A stretch of 64,000 nt of DNA from Rhabditoides inermis (Eukaryota > Nematoda > Chromadorea > Rhabditida > Rhabditidae), in contig CAWZYM010000483.1 in NCBI GenBank assembly GCA_963966185.1, positions 1 through 64,000 on the forward strand. Direction: 5' to 3'. This document shows positions 52,430 through 61,467 of the stretch, in pieces. The notes below the pieces were generated by a model. That model had not been told where the DNA came from and made no database searches. It was given only the letters and a program-made list of their open reading frames with translations. The number at the start of each line of letters is the position of its first letter. Position 1 is the first letter of the stretch. The position numbers and the translations under genes are program-made.

Positions 52430-53668
52430 ATGAAAAGAGGCACCGTAATTTTCATGGCAGCTGGCGCTGCGTTTGTTGTGGGGTCAGCAAGTTTGCTCTA
52501 TTTTTCTTCGGGAGCGCCAAGTCTTGATACAGGTGGCAACACTCTGAGCGGCATCGAAGGCAACATCCCGAATATTCAGAATGATCCCCTTGCTCCTGTA
52601 GGTCAGGAAGAGGCATCGAGGCGGGCAACCTTCAATGATCAGAAGGCTGATGAACTCCAGAAGCAAGACCCCGCACAAAGCCAGGTCGCTCCACCCGTGA
52701 TAGCCCAACAACTTGATCTGCAAGATAGCGGGCCATTGGGTGGCAAGCCCCCTGAAGGTATTGACCTTCCCCAAGTCGTGCCTATGACGGAAGTGGAAAT
52801 TCCAACAAAAACAGATGTTCCGAAAATCAATCCAGCTACGCAGGAAGTTAGCCGCGCTGAACAACAAGCCGCGGCTGAGCGGCAGCGCCTTACTCGCGAG
52901 CGGTTGAATAACCATGGAACCAGGATTCAGCAGCAAGTCGATCAATTGCTTGCTAACAATCCCCAGCCCCAGTTGAATACGCAGTTTTACGTTGCGCCGC
53001 CGAAAAAGGCATCTACGTCATCGACTGCTACGGCCAATGGTTCGGGTAAGTCAGGCGTATTGGCAGGAAAGACCATTTTGGCCGCTAAGCCAGGCGATGT
53101 TTTCTATGCCGCCTTAAAGGTAGGCTTTAATTCAGATGATCCGCGTGGTCTGCCGGTTTATGCGACAATTACTGATCAACGTGCTGATGGCTCTTACGGC
53201 CCTCTCCATGGCGGCGTTCTTGCAGGAAACGTCACTTATAGCCAGAACCAGGCAGCAGTCACATTCAGGCAAATGACTCTACGAGATGGTCGCACTGCAC
53301 CAATCCAGGCTATGGCTGCGACTTTGGATGAAGTGAGGCCGGGAGTTGCGGCGAAAGTCGATAAGCATACTCTCGCCCGATATGGCGGGTTGGTCGTGTC
53401 CAGTCTGTTCCAAGGCTTGGGAATGGCCGGTCAGGAACTTTTGCGTAATGACCGAACGACATTCTATTCTGACAACTACGTAGAGACATCTGGCAACAGC
53501 GATGTGGACTGGAAGAAAGTGGGGTTAGCCACCGCTCTCCCACTTGGCAATAATCTTGCGAATGCCTTCAGCCGCAACTTTAACCGGCCAGCTACTATGT
53601 CGAGCCCCGCTGGGACAGAAGTAGGCATCGTATTCCTTCAAGAAGTCACCGTTCAAGCGGCGAAATAG
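52430..53668 (+). CDS. dotG: DotG/IcmE/TraO-like channel protein
   Basis: An N-terminal membrane segment (VIFMAAGAAFVVGSASLLYF) is followed by a Pro/Gln-rich linker and a C-terminal VirB10-like domain containing VLAGKTILAAKPGDVFYA and QGLGMAGQELL. The 412 residues match the short plasmid form TraO; Legionella DotG has a long repeat insert that is absent here. The protein spans from the inner membrane to the outer ring. Confidence 0.92.
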   Translation: MKRGTVIFMAAGAAFVVGSASLLYFSSGAPSLDTGGNTLSGIEGNIPNIQNDPLAPVGQEEASRRATFNDQKADELQKQDPAQSQVAPPVIAQQLDLQDSGPLGGKPPEGIDLPQVVPMTEVEIPTKTDVPKINPATQEVSRAEQQAAAERQRLTRERLNNHGTRIQQQVDQLLANNPQPQLNTQFYVAPPKKASTSSTATANGSGKSGVLAGKTILAAKPGDVFYAALKVGFNSDDPRGLPVYATITDQRADGSYGPLHGGVLAGNVTYSQNQAAVTFRQMTLRDGRTAPIQAMAATLDEVRPGVAAKVDKHTLARYGGLVVSSLFQGLGMAGQELLRNDRTTFYSDNYVETSGNSDVDWKKVGLATALPLGNNLANAFSRNFNRPATMSSPAGTEVGIVFLQEVTVQAAK

Positions 53669-53681
53669 GGAGCTTATTGCT

Positions 53682-53963
53682 ATGGCGAGCGGTGAGAATG
53701 CACGCGATGGCGACCTTCTCGATGTCATCAATAATCTGGATGGCGTTTTCCAAAATTGGGGAGTCGGCCTGGTTATTGGCGGGGGAGTGTTTGGCGTTAT
53801 CCTCGCGGGTCTTTCATTTGTGGCGTTGCATTCTGCCTTGCAAGAGCAACATTCAATGGCAACGCCGCATCATCATTATTGGGGATACATTATGGGGGCG
53901 GGAATAGGCTCTCTTATAACCATTTCCTCGATACTCGTGGCTTGGTTTGGTTTACTTTATTGA
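53682..53963 (+). CDS. Small two-span membrane protein in the transfer operon (93 aa)
   Basis: Two hydrophobic segments (LVIGGGVFGVILAGLSFVAL and IMGAGIGSLITISSILVAWF) flank a histidine-rich loop (MATPHHHYWG). Small two-span proteins (IcmD/DotP, TraR) occur at this place in type IVB operons. It lies between dotG and the gene before dotO. An IcmD-like role is possible, though the gene at 57488 fits at least as well. Confidence 0.65.
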   Translation: MASGENARDGDLLDVINNLDGVFQNWGVGLVIGGGVFGVILAGLSFVALHSALQEQHSMATPHHHYWGYIMGAGIGSLITISSILVAWFGLLY

Positions 53964-53972
53964 GGGTGCACT

Positions 53973-54365
53973 ATGAGCGAAGCAAAACGAAAGAAGATTT
54001 ATCTTGGATCGCGTGATGCTTCCGAAAAGGCTGATGATGCGCTTCTGGTGCGAAAGCTTTGCAAAGCTGTGTTTGAAAAAGCCGTCGCAGCGCAAAATGA
54101 GGGAAAACCAATTCCCGACTCTTTCGTGCATCTATTTGGAAATGCAGCAACTATCAATTCATCTGTGTTGAGAGGGGATGCAGAGTCATTCTCTTATGCA
54201 AGTGAAGGGGGAGCAATTGGCAACCGGGAACGACTGTTGTTGAATCTCCTTTCAAAAAAGATGCAAGCCAAGCTCGTGTCCAGCGATAGCATCAAGGAAA
54301 GCATTCTTGCTGATATCCATTGTATCGCGACCATTGATAATCCTGTTGAGCTAGAAACGAAGTGA
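53973..54365 (+). CDS. Hypothetical protein upstream of dotO (130 aa)
   Basis: A soluble basic-to-neutral helical protein (DDALLVRKLCKAVFEKAVAAQ, KESILADIHCIATI) without a signal peptide. It is seven bases upstream of dotO, in the place of traS/traT in IncI. No family recognised. Confidence 0.65.
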   Translation: MSEAKRKKIYLGSRDASEKADDALLVRKLCKAVFEKAVAAQNEGKPIPDSFVHLFGNAATINSSVLRGDAESFSYASEGGAIGNRERLLLNLLSKKMQAKLVSSDSIKESILADIHCIATIDNPVELETK

Positions 54366-54371
54366 TTTGCT

Positions 54372-57365
54372 ATGTCTAAATTTGTTGATGATTATTGCGA
54401 TCTTGCTGGTTTCGATCCGTCTTCGAAAGACAGTAGTTTTTATGCTCATGATGGCAGTGAATGCTCGATCCTTGAAATCCAAGGTTTTCGGGAAATCGTG
54501 TCAAAAGAAGAAGCCGCAGGATCTATGCAGGACTTCTTCGGTGCTGAGATCGGCCCCTTGTTAAAAAAAAGAGGCCATTATTTGACTGCATCATTCGAGA
54601 CGAGTGGAAATAGTCTCCAACAGGTTGAGCGGCTATATGAGCCAATGCGCCAAGCTGCGCGTCTGAAAGGCTTGTCCGTTGAGGCTATTTTAAAGGAGTC
54701 ATTCGAAAAGACAGTTCAGAGATCGCGCTATGCGAAAACGCTTCTGGCATGCTGGACTGATCCGAGAGTCGCTTTAAGCAGGGATTTAAAAGAGGCAAAA
54801 GCTTTAAATAAGAAGGCAGCAGCTGAATTGCCGCAGGCCGTAAATGCCATGCCACCTTACGCAAGGCTAGAACCTTTGGGTGCAGAGCATAAAGCTTTTG
54901 CTGGCCGCGTTATGTCCGCGCTCGATAAGGCCGGAATCGATGTCAAGCAGTTGGGCCCAGATGAGAAAGGACATCGGCCTGATCTGGCTGAAGTTCGAAA
55001 AGGGCTGCTTTTCCATGAGACGCCGGATAACTGGACACCTTTCGGGCCGGGAGATCGGGTATATCCTGGTGCTAAGCGCGATATCGATCGTGACATGAGT
55101 GAGTTTTTCTCGCCGCCACTGTCAATGCAAATTATGAGCGCTGGAATGACGGCGCAAAATAATATGAGGAGCATTCAGCTGGGTGGGCGTGCTTATTCGC
55201 TAGCCGCCGTGCAGCTTTTCCCTCGCGACATGTATCCGTTTTCTGATTTTCTTGAAGCCATTAAAAATGGCGCTGATCCTAACATGCCATTGAGAGTAGC
55301 TTTCCATATGGAGGGAGGGCCTTTTAATGTTGCCTTGAAGCAGGTTCTAGCCAGCTTCGCATCTCTCACAGGGCCGCAATCAAAGAACCTTTTTCTAAAT
55401 TTGAAGAAGATGGCTGATATTGCCCATAAGGATAAGGATATTTTCGTCAAGTCATGGATAATTGCGTGTACCTGGCGAGAACCGTTCGAGAATGACGAAA
55501 TCTTAGAGCGGCGGCGCTCTTACCTTATCCGCACTCTGATGGGGTGGGGGGATGCGCTCGTAACAGACACGACCAGTAATCCAATGCGTTCGTTGGCAGA
55601 GACGGTGCCAGGAATGGTGAAGAAAACGCGGTCTATAAAGCCTACTTTTGTTCCGATATCCGACATGGCCAGTATCTTACCGTTTCACACGTCAGCGCCA
55701 GTGTTTGACTATGGTGAAACTATATTCACGACATTGGATGGAAAGCTCGCGCCTCACGCGGCATTTTCGGACGATCAGAACTATTGGTTTATGCTCATTT
55801 TTGCGACTCCCGGCACGGGTAAATCGGTTCTTATGAACCGTCTCAATTATGAGTTTGCCGCATATTCCAAAGGTCGTGCGCTGCCATATATTTGCGTGAT
55901 TGACGTAGGCGTTTCGTCATCTGGTTTCATTAAGGTTATTCAGCAAGCTTTACCTGAGCATCAGCGTCATCTGGCATATTATAAGCGGTTGTTTAATGAT
56001 CGAGATAACGCAATTAATCCGCTGGATATTGGTCTGGGTCGTAGAACGCCGTTAACAAGAGAGAAAAAATTCATCGAACGATTTTTGGTTACTTTAATTG
56101 GAGATGAAGAGCGGAATAAATACTACGAACAAATAGTCCAAAAAGTTGTTACTCGTGTTTTTCAGCTGAAAAGCGATATCGAGATATCGTCCTCACCAAA
56201 CACTTGGGAACCAGGTCAAGACCCGCGAGTAGACGAGGCGTGCAAGAAGTACGGCATTTCACTTTCGACAAGAGAGAAGTGGTGGACGATCGTAGATCGA
56301 TTAGTCGAGCATAAAGATTATGTCGCTGCGCTTCGGGCCCAACGATTTGCTATGCCACTTTTGCAGGACATAACCCGTGTTCTGAACGAACCTCATTCTA
56401 TCGGTGAATTTGATGAGGATGCCGTCAAATTCATGCGCCTTGCGATCCAGGGGGCGATTAACGACTTTCCGATCTTCAGTTTTCCAACGAAGTTGGATTT
56501 TGGCGAAGCACGGATTATCTCGATCGATCTTAATGATGTGAAAGCGGATGGGCAGGATCCGCAGTCCTACCGCAACAATTCCTTGATGTATATGATTGCG
56601 AGGCACCTCTTTATTCAGAAAATAGGTGGCCATGAGGATGAAATACCCTCAATGGACTTCCCTCCTGAAATGCGTTCACAGTATCGCAATTATTGGGAGC
56701 GTGTTTATGAAGACATTTCGGAATCTCCGAAACGATTGTGCTTTGATGAGTATCACACAACTGGTGGCGAAGGACCGATTGCACAGCAGGTTCTGGCCGA
56801 TGTTCGTGTTGGGCGCAAATGGGGACTGGAAATAATTTTGGCAAGCCAGTTGCTGCGCGATTTTCAAGTCATGAAAAACATGGCGAGTACAATCTTCATC
56901 ATGAAGGCCGAAACAGCGGAAATGCGCGATGAAGTTCAAAATACCTTTGGCTTTTCTGAGGCCGTTAAGGAACAGCTTTATCTTCATGTGCATGGCGCTG
57001 GACGCTCTTCGGAAGGGGTCAATTTTCTGGCGAACTATAAGCTGAAGGATAAAGAACGCTGGATTGTATTGAATAATTTCCTCGGCCCCACTCTTCTCTG
57101 GGCTTTAACAACCAAAAAAGAGGACAGGTTGGTTCGTGATGAATGCTATAAGCGCTTCACAGTTGATGAAGCTCTCTCAATGCTTTCATTGCGTTATCCA
57201 GATGGATCAGTCGGGCCAGATTGGGGGCTTTCGGCCAGTCAGGTAAAAGACGGAGAAGACACATCAATCGCAAGGCGAATTGTTGACCGTTTGATTGAAG
57301 AGTCAATGGTCAAAAGGGCGGAGCAACGAAATTCACCCATGTCATTGAGCGAAGCTGTTCGATGA
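54372..57365 (+). CDS. dotO: DotO/IcmB/TraU-like ATPase
   Basis: This 997-residue protein matches DotO/IcmB/TraU, the VirB4-like ATPase of type IVB systems. Walker A ATPGTGKS is at about 478-485, and the Walker B region RLCFDEYHTTGGEG is followed by SQLLRDFQVMKNMAS. The long N-terminal part contains the family-typical sections LLACWTDPRVA and YPFSDFLEAIKNGADP. It energises assembly and substrate passage with DotB. A 13-bp hairpin follows its stop. Confidence 0.93.
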   Translation: MSKFVDDYCDLAGFDPSSKDSSFYAHDGSECSILEIQGFREIVSKEEAAGSMQDFFGAEIGPLLKKRGHYLTASFETSGNSLQQVERLYEPMRQAARLKGLSVEAILKESFEKTVQRSRYAKTLLACWTDPRVALSRDLKEAKALNKKAAAELPQAVNAMPPYARLEPLGAEHKAFAGRVMSALDKAGIDVKQLGPDEKGHRPDLAEVRKGLLFHETPDNWTPFGPGDRVYPGAKRDIDRDMSEFFSPPLSMQIMSAGMTAQNNMRSIQLGGRAYSLAAVQLFPRDMYPFSDFLEAIKNGADPNMPLRVAFHMEGGPFNVALKQVLASFASLTGPQSKNLFLNLKKMADIAHKDKDIFVKSWIIACTWREPFENDEILERRRSYLIRTLMGWGDALVTDTTSNPMRSLAETVPGMVKKTRSIKPTFVPISDMASILPFHTSAPVFDYGETIFTTLDGKLAPHAAFSDDQNYWFMLIFATPGTGKSVLMNRLNYEFAAYSKGRALPYICVIDVGVSSSGFIKVIQQALPEHQRHLAYYKRLFNDRDNAINPLDIGLGRRTPLTREKKFIERFLVTLIGDEERNKYYEQIVQKVVTRVFQLKSDIEISSSPNTWEPGQDPRVDEACKKYGISLSTREKWWTIVDRLVEHKDYVAALRAQRFAMPLLQDITRVLNEPHSIGEFDEDAVKFMRLAIQGAINDFPIFSFPTKLDFGEARIISIDLNDVKADGQDPQSYRNNSLMYMIARHLFIQKIGGHEDEIPSMDFPPEMRSQYRNYWERVYEDISESPKRLCFDEYHTTGGEGPIAQQVLADVRVGRKWGLEIILASQLLRDFQVMKNMASTIFIMKAETAEMRDEVQNTFGFSEAVKEQLYLHVHGAGRSSEGVNFLANYKLKDKERWIVLNNFLGPTLLWALTTKKEDRLVRDECYKRFTVDEALSMLSLRYPDGSVGPDWGLSASQVKDGEDTSIARRIVDRLIEESMVKRAEQRNSPMSLSEAVR

Positions 57366-57374
57366 AAAATGAGT

Positions 57375-57416
57375 AATGACAATTGAATGTTGTTTAAATC
57401 AATTTCGATTGTCATT
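57375..57416. promoter_or_regulatory. AT-rich hairpin between dotO and the IcmD-like gene
   Basis: AATGACAAT and ATTGTCATT pair perfectly, and the stem continues through a G-U pair and three more pairs (57375-57387 with 57404-57416) around a 16-base loop. There is no clear T-run after it. It may be an RNA-processing or stability element setting different levels of dotO and the next gene. Confidence 0.5.
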
Positions 57417-57487
57417 TAACTGCAATTGAAGTATGTAATCGACTATAAGTTCAATCAGGTTTCTGATTTTATCGAAAGGGATAACTA

Positions 57488-57922
57488 ATGAGCGCGGCTG
57501 CAACCATAAGCGATTTGAAATGGCATCTTTATGCTAAGATAGGGAGTTTGATGTCCCTGCCTGCGGCAATGCTTAGCGTTATGATGAATCCTGCTGCTGC
57601 GCAGGACGTTGATCCATCGGCTCCGCTTGATGTGCTAAAGAAAGCCCGAGAAACGGCTGCACAATCCAATCTTAATATTGAAGATGCCAAATCTGCGGGT
57701 AATCATACACTGAACCTGGCGCTGATTATTTTCGGAGTGATTGGTGTCGCTCTGGCTGGCGGCTCACTATTCAAGCTTTATAATAATGTTCAACAGGGCG
57801 ATCAGGCTAGAGGATCGAATATGGCTTATGTCATTGGCCTGGTGATTGGTTCGATTATGACCATTCTTGCGGTTGTCGTTGGCGTTATCACGAATTTTGC
57901 TACTGGATCAGGTTCGAACTAA
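57488..57922 (+). CDS. IcmD/TraR-like small membrane protein
   Basis: After a hydrophobic signal-like section ending MMNPAAAQD, a polar helix is followed by two membrane segments (LNLALIIFGVIGVALAGGSLF and MAYVIGLVIGSIMTILAVVVGV) separated by a short polar loop (KLYNNVQQGDQARGSN). This layout is that of IcmD/DotP and TraR. The 122 bases before it hold a hairpin, and a GAAAGGG ribosome site precedes the ATG. It is followed by a terminator, so it ends the transfer block. Confidence 0.65.
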   Translation: MSAAATISDLKWHLYAKIGSLMSLPAAMLSVMMNPAAAQDVDPSAPLDVLKKARETAAQSNLNIEDAKSAGNHTLNLALIIFGVIGVALAGGSLFKLYNNVQQGDQARGSNMAYVIGLVIGSIMTILAVVVGVITNFATGSGSN

Positions 57923-57947
57923 TTGTTTCCAAAATTCTGATATACAT

Positions 57948-57976
57948 AAGCCCGCTGTTGCAAAGACGGCGGGCTT
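57948..57976 (+). terminator. Terminator of the plus-strand transfer block
   Basis: AAGCCCGC (57948-57955) and GCGGGCTT (57969-57976) form an 8-bp GC-rich stem that can extend by a few pairs into the loop, followed by TTAACC. It lies 26 bases after the IcmD-like stop. Confidence 0.7.
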
Positions 57977-58001
57977 TAACCATTTATGGGGCTAATTAGG
58001 G

Positions 58002-58547
58002 ATGGGTGTGTCAGAGTTGGGAATGATTAATCAAGGAACGCCAAAAGAGCCTTATAGGCCGCTGGTTCGGTATATTGAGCGCGTAGTACCACGAGCATAC
58101 AAAATGGGGTTGCTTTCGTCTGAAACTGGCCTCCAGGCGCGATTTGGTGAATTGCTTGGTGATGCGGATCGAGCAAATGTGTGGTCATGGTTATATGAAT
58201 ATTCTGGCTTGCCCAGAAATCGGCGGGACAGGCTTATTCAGCTTAACAGGCAACTGGACATTGAAATGGAGCCGGCTGAGCTCGATGAGTTGTTTTCGGA
58301 GCCAGAAGAAACCGATCCAGTACGCAAGCTTTTCCAAGAGATAGATATTTCTGCGCGGCCTAATAAATATTATCGTCGCGAGGTTCGTCATTTGATCGCG
58401 GAAAAAGCGGGACTTACCGTGCGAACTCTTTATCGATATGAATCTGATGGTAAAATCACGCCGAAAAGGAAGGGCGCGATCAAAGCAGCACTGATCGAGT
58501 TGGGGTTGAATATTCCCAAGCCGGTGATTGCTGCGGCACTGGACTAA
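58002..58547 (+). CDS. HTH-type putative regulator (181 aa)
   Basis: The last 60 residues have a helix-turn-helix pattern (LIAEKAGLTVRTLYRYESDG), followed by a basic turn and a helix. The first 100 residues are charged and helical with no known domain. The TAGGG ribosome site is good. Its place after the terminator of the transfer block suggests an independently expressed regulator. Family unknown. Confidence 0.65.
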   Translation: MGVSELGMINQGTPKEPYRPLVRYIERVVPRAYKMGLLSSETGLQARFGELLGDADRANVWSWLYEYSGLPRNRRDRLIQLNRQLDIEMEPAELDELFSEPEETDPVRKLFQEIDISARPNKYYRREVRHLIAEKAGLTVRTLYRYESDGKITPKRKGAIKAALIELGLNIPKPVIAAALD

Positions 58548-58634
58548 ATTGTTAAATAAGCACCTCATTACCCAAAAGTCCGTATTCGGATGGACTGAAA
58601 TGCTCTAATAATCCTTTTGGATGCGGTATGTGGC

Positions 58635-58672
58635 ATCCTTTGGTTAAAGCCCCCCGCCCCAATCCAAAGGAT
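58635..58672. terminator. Hairpin in the convergent gap
   Basis: ATCCTTTGG (58635-58643) and CCAAAGGAT (58664-58672) form a perfect 9-bp stem with a C-rich 20-base loop, between the convergent ends of the HTH gene (+) and the 361-aa-type gene (-). It may terminate either. No strong T-run. Confidence 0.4.
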
Positions 58673-58697
58673 ATCCATAGGCCGCGTCCACCAGGGG

Positions 58698-59729
58698 CTA
58701 TTCTTGACGTTGTATTCTATAATCTTTCTGGGCAATTCCGTTTGACGAAGAACCTACTATGGCAGCGCGTACCCAGACAGTTTTATGTTCGAGCCGTCGA
58801 ATATGGCCACGCCTTAAATGCATCTTGGGTGAAGCATGCGAGTATGTGCCTTCGCCATGGCCAGATGACTCCGGTTTTTCCCCGGCAAGGGCTAAAACCT
58901 TATAAGAAAAGAATGGCTCTTTCTTTTTGGCAAGCCGTGCTTTGTTAAGCTTAGCACTTGGTGCGATTTCAGTGGCAGCCACGTTCTCGCAGTTTAAAAC
59001 GGCACAAGCTTGGATGAGTGCCTGGCACTCGTCGCGGCTGTCGTTCGCTATGGCAAAGAAACCATCTTCGATATTGGAGCCGACTTGTTCTCGAAAGAGC
59101 TCCGGCTGAATGACGAACGGCTCTCCTGAGAAGCGCATATGTTTTTTGCCTACAAGCCCTGCTTCTTTTAAGGCCTCGTAAGAACGCAGAGAAAGCGGGG
59201 TGCTATCACTTTCATCCACTTTTGTGAGGCGGTTATTGTATGGGACAAACGCTCCTCCAAATCCTATGGTCCAGAAATTGTGCTGGTCAAACCAGCAAAT
59301 GGGTAAGACGAATACACCGCCATCCGGAAAATGTTCTAAAGCATTATGCAAGCCAAGGCTCTGGAGGAAAGGGGGAGTGGATACAGGCTCCCAGCATAGC
59401 GCAATCCGTTTTGAGGCTTTCATTTGGGCGAAACCGCCAACATTCTCGTGAAAAACGTCAGTCTTCCAAGGCATTTCAAATGCAGTCACGGGAAAAGGAA
59501 GCCTGAGAAGATCCAAATGGGCTTGAGAGAAGCTATCCGTATCCAAGAGGAGCCCGCAATTTGGTAGTATGAACTTAACTGATCGCCGCAGCAGGCCAAT
59601 GACCTCATACATTGCACGTTTGGACTCAGGATAAGCAAAAGACATGTCGGCTTGAAGCTGTTTCAGATCTTCGATCGCATGTGTGCTATAATTAAGAGCG
59701 GAGATGGTTTCTCCAGAATTATCAGCCAT
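58698..59729 (-). CDS. Hypothetical protein with RRGHIR C-terminal motif, copy 1
   Basis: The protein ends with HLRRGHIRRLEHKTVWVRA, followed by a short strand and KDYRI. This tail is common in uncharacterised phage and plasmid proteins and is shared with the next gene. The N-terminal 230 residues are globular with several tryptophans (CWFDQHNFWTIGFGG). The ATG at 59729 has GGGAAGAAG upstream; a TTG at 59783 would add 18 residues. Function unknown. Confidence 0.7.
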   Translation of the reverse strand: MADNSGETISALNYSTHAIEDLKQLQADMSFAYPESKRAMYEVIGLLRRSVKFILPNCGLLLDTDSFSQAHLDLLRLPFPVTAFEMPWKTDVFHENVGGFAQMKASKRIALCWEPVSTPPFLQSLGLHNALEHFPDGGVFVLPICWFDQHNFWTIGFGGAFVPYNNRLTKVDESDSTPLSLRSYEALKEAGLVGKKHMRFSGEPFVIQPELFREQVGSNIEDGFFAIANDSRDECQALIQACAVLNCENVAATEIAPSAKLNKARLAKKKEPFFSYKVLALAGEKPESSGHGEGTYSHASPKMHLRRGHIRRLEHKTVWVRAAIVGSSSNGIAQKDYRIQRQE

Positions 59730-59803
59730 ATCTTCTTCCCAAAAATACAAAGTTTTTGATTTTGTATATCCTGCCTTCGACAACGTTTGATGTTTGATTT
59801 CGT

Positions 59804-60622
59804 TTATATTTTAATTTTGTATTCCGTGGCGGTAGGAAGAACATCACCTTCGGCATTTACCCATGAGGGTGAAACAGGGACCATTCGACCATTTTGCAAT
59901 TTTCGTATATGGCCGCGCCGCCAGTGAGGGCGAACACTCCATCCTCCCTCACTCGCTTGTGATGATCTTGCGAGTGAGGAGGCTCGCACGTCGATCACCG
60001 TAACCGGAGAAATGAGTGGGCGTTTTTTGTGTGCGCGGGATTTATTCAACGGTGTAGGGGCGGGGACATCAGTTCGAATTGCTTGTGGCGTAGCAAGCGC
60101 TCCGAGGAGGGCTGCGACAACAACAAATCCATTGTCTGTCATTAGTCCGGCTATTTCGGTTTCAGCGCCACTCACGACAACTCGTTTATGATCACCTACT
60201 TGAATTAACCCACGCTGATTAAAAAATACTATTCCGTCTTTATACTTGTTCGCCATCATCACATTGATGGACATTCCTGCGGTCGTTTTACCGTCTTCTT
60301 TCGTTATTCGTTCACAGAAAGCACCGAGCTGGCAAACCGTACCTTGCAGTTTTTGGTCCCATGACAGCCAAAAGTGTTCATGTGGAATAGGTGCAATGTT
60401 TGCGTCCCATAGGTCGTTTGAAAAGTCGATGAAGACTTGAAGGGTCTGATCCAGCTTGTCCGGAGCATCAAATGAAAAAGAGAACTCTGCAATCCGTTCG
60501 GATATGCTGAGTATATAATCTGCTATTCTCTGTGTTTCGCCAGGTTTCCACTCCTCGAATGAGCGGTAGCGTCCAGCCTGGATGCATTCAAGTGCTACAT
60601 GGAGTCTCATTCTTGAGCACAT
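59804..60622 (-). CDS. Hypothetical protein with RRGHIR C-terminal motif, copy 2
   Basis: The 272-residue protein shares the C-terminal tail (WRRGHIRKLQNG) with its neighbour and a similar overall order of a globular part, then a polar Ala/Pro linker, then the tail. The tail lacks the TVWV sequence and reads RMVPVSPSWVN instead. The two look like diverged paralogues or at least share a module. An ATG at 60622 (or 60610) is used. Function unknown. Confidence 0.68.
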   Translation of the reverse strand: MCSRMRLHVALECIQAGRYRSFEEWKPGETQRIADYILSISERIAEFSFSFDAPDKLDQTLQVFIDFSNDLWDANIAPIPHEHFWLSWDQKLQGTVCQLGAFCERITKEDGKTTAGMSINVMMANKYKDGIVFFNQRGLIQVGDHKRVVVSGAETEIAGLMTDNGFVVVAALLGALATPQAIRTDVPAPTPLNKSRAHKKRPLISPVTVIDVRASSLARSSQASEGGWSVRPHWRRGHIRKLQNGRMVPVSPSWVNAEGDVLPTATEYKIKI

Positions 60623-60653
60623 TCATTTTGAGTTGAAATCTTAACGGCATCAT

Positions 60654-60869
60654 TCATTTATTGGTCATTGGTGGGGTGTGGCAGCGGATATTGCCGTCAC
60701 TTGTGAGTTCCATATTAGTCGCGCCGCACATGCCGTTGCCTGGTGCGCGGACGCCGCCATTGACCATCTGAACGCTGGGCGCAGGTTGGTGATTTGATGA
60801 CTGACAGGATGCAAGAGCGAGCGAAAATAATGCCACTGAAAATCCCATAATCGATGGAATTAATCTCAT
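60654..60869 (-). CDS. Small lipoprotein (71 aa)
   Basis: The signal peptide FSVALFSLALASC ends in a lipobox cysteine. The mature part is polar with two cysteines (GMCGA, IRCHT) and no known domain. An AGAGG ribosome site precedes the ATG. It is unlike the lipoprotein at 38.5 kb apart from its type. Confidence 0.65.
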   Translation of the reverse strand: MRLIPSIMGFSVALFSLALASCQSSNHQPAPSVQMVNGGVRAPGNGMCGATNMELTSDGNIRCHTPPMTNK

Positions 60870-60893
60870 TTTTTTACCTCTGTGTATTATGGA

Positions 60894-61187
60894 TTAGGGA
60901 TAAATGGCATCTGTCAGAATGGCACGTCCGGCAGGTGTGATCAGCCCAAACTCGTCGATCATACCGGCTCGAAAGAGCGGCCATGCTCCGGTGAGCAGCA
61001 TCTTGCGGTCTGGAAAATCAGGATCGCGTATAGGGCGACCGTCTAAGCTATCGATGTAGAGGTCGCGCCGATCCTGCGTCATTTCGACAATCGCTCGTCC
61101 TGATGCGATCAGGCGAAGTGCTTCTAGGGGCGCTGGCTTCGACATAGCGGCCTTGCAGTGGTCTATCTCTTCAGATGTGTATGTCAT
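60894..61187 (-). CDS. Small hypothetical protein (97 aa)
   Basis: The protein has an acidic start and a winged-helix-like end (RAGMIDEFGLITPAGRAIL), a pattern common in small phage and plasmid proteins that read growth phase or bind DNA. Function unknown. It opens an array of tiny minus-strand genes. Confidence 0.6.
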   Translation of the reverse strand: MTYTSEEIDHCKAAMSKPAPLEALRLIASGRAIVEMTQDRRDLYIDSLDGRPIRDPDFPDRKMLLTGAWPLFRAGMIDEFGLITPAGRAILTDAIYP

Positions 61188-61250
61188 TGGTTCAGACCTT
61201 TTAAACGTCTATCTGGTGACACGATGTGCTCCCCGTCAAACGGGATAATC

Positions 61251-61421
61251 TCACACCAAAAAGAGTTTGGAGCCGATGCTGATAGCAGCTGAAAAAGCAA
61301 CAAGTGCGCTGCCGTAAACATAAGACACGCCAGTCATATATGCTCGGAGCAACAATATTCCACCGAGAAATAACGTGAAGGACGCAACGAGATAGAAGTT
61401 CAATGTAATAGGGATATGCAT
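61251..61421 (-). CDS. Two-span membrane microprotein (56 aa)
   Basis: The reverse strand encodes a 56-residue protein with two hydrophobic segments (FYLVASFTLFLGGILLL and SALVAFSAAISIG), starting at ATG 61421 behind an AAAGGAGAT ribosome site. This gene is shorter than usual gene-finder limits. Function unknown. Confidence 0.6.
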   Translation of the reverse strand: MHIPITLNFYLVASFTLFLGGILLLRAYMTGVSYVYGSALVAFSAAISIGSKLFLV

Positions 61422-61467
61422 TTTATTGGTTTATCTCCTTTAGTCGCCATTGTTTTTTGTCGGCTTT

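Noticed and set aside
58628..58948. 106-codon plus-strand frame
   Set aside because: It is mostly antisense to the conserved C-terminal tail of the 58698-59729 gene and begins inside a hairpin.
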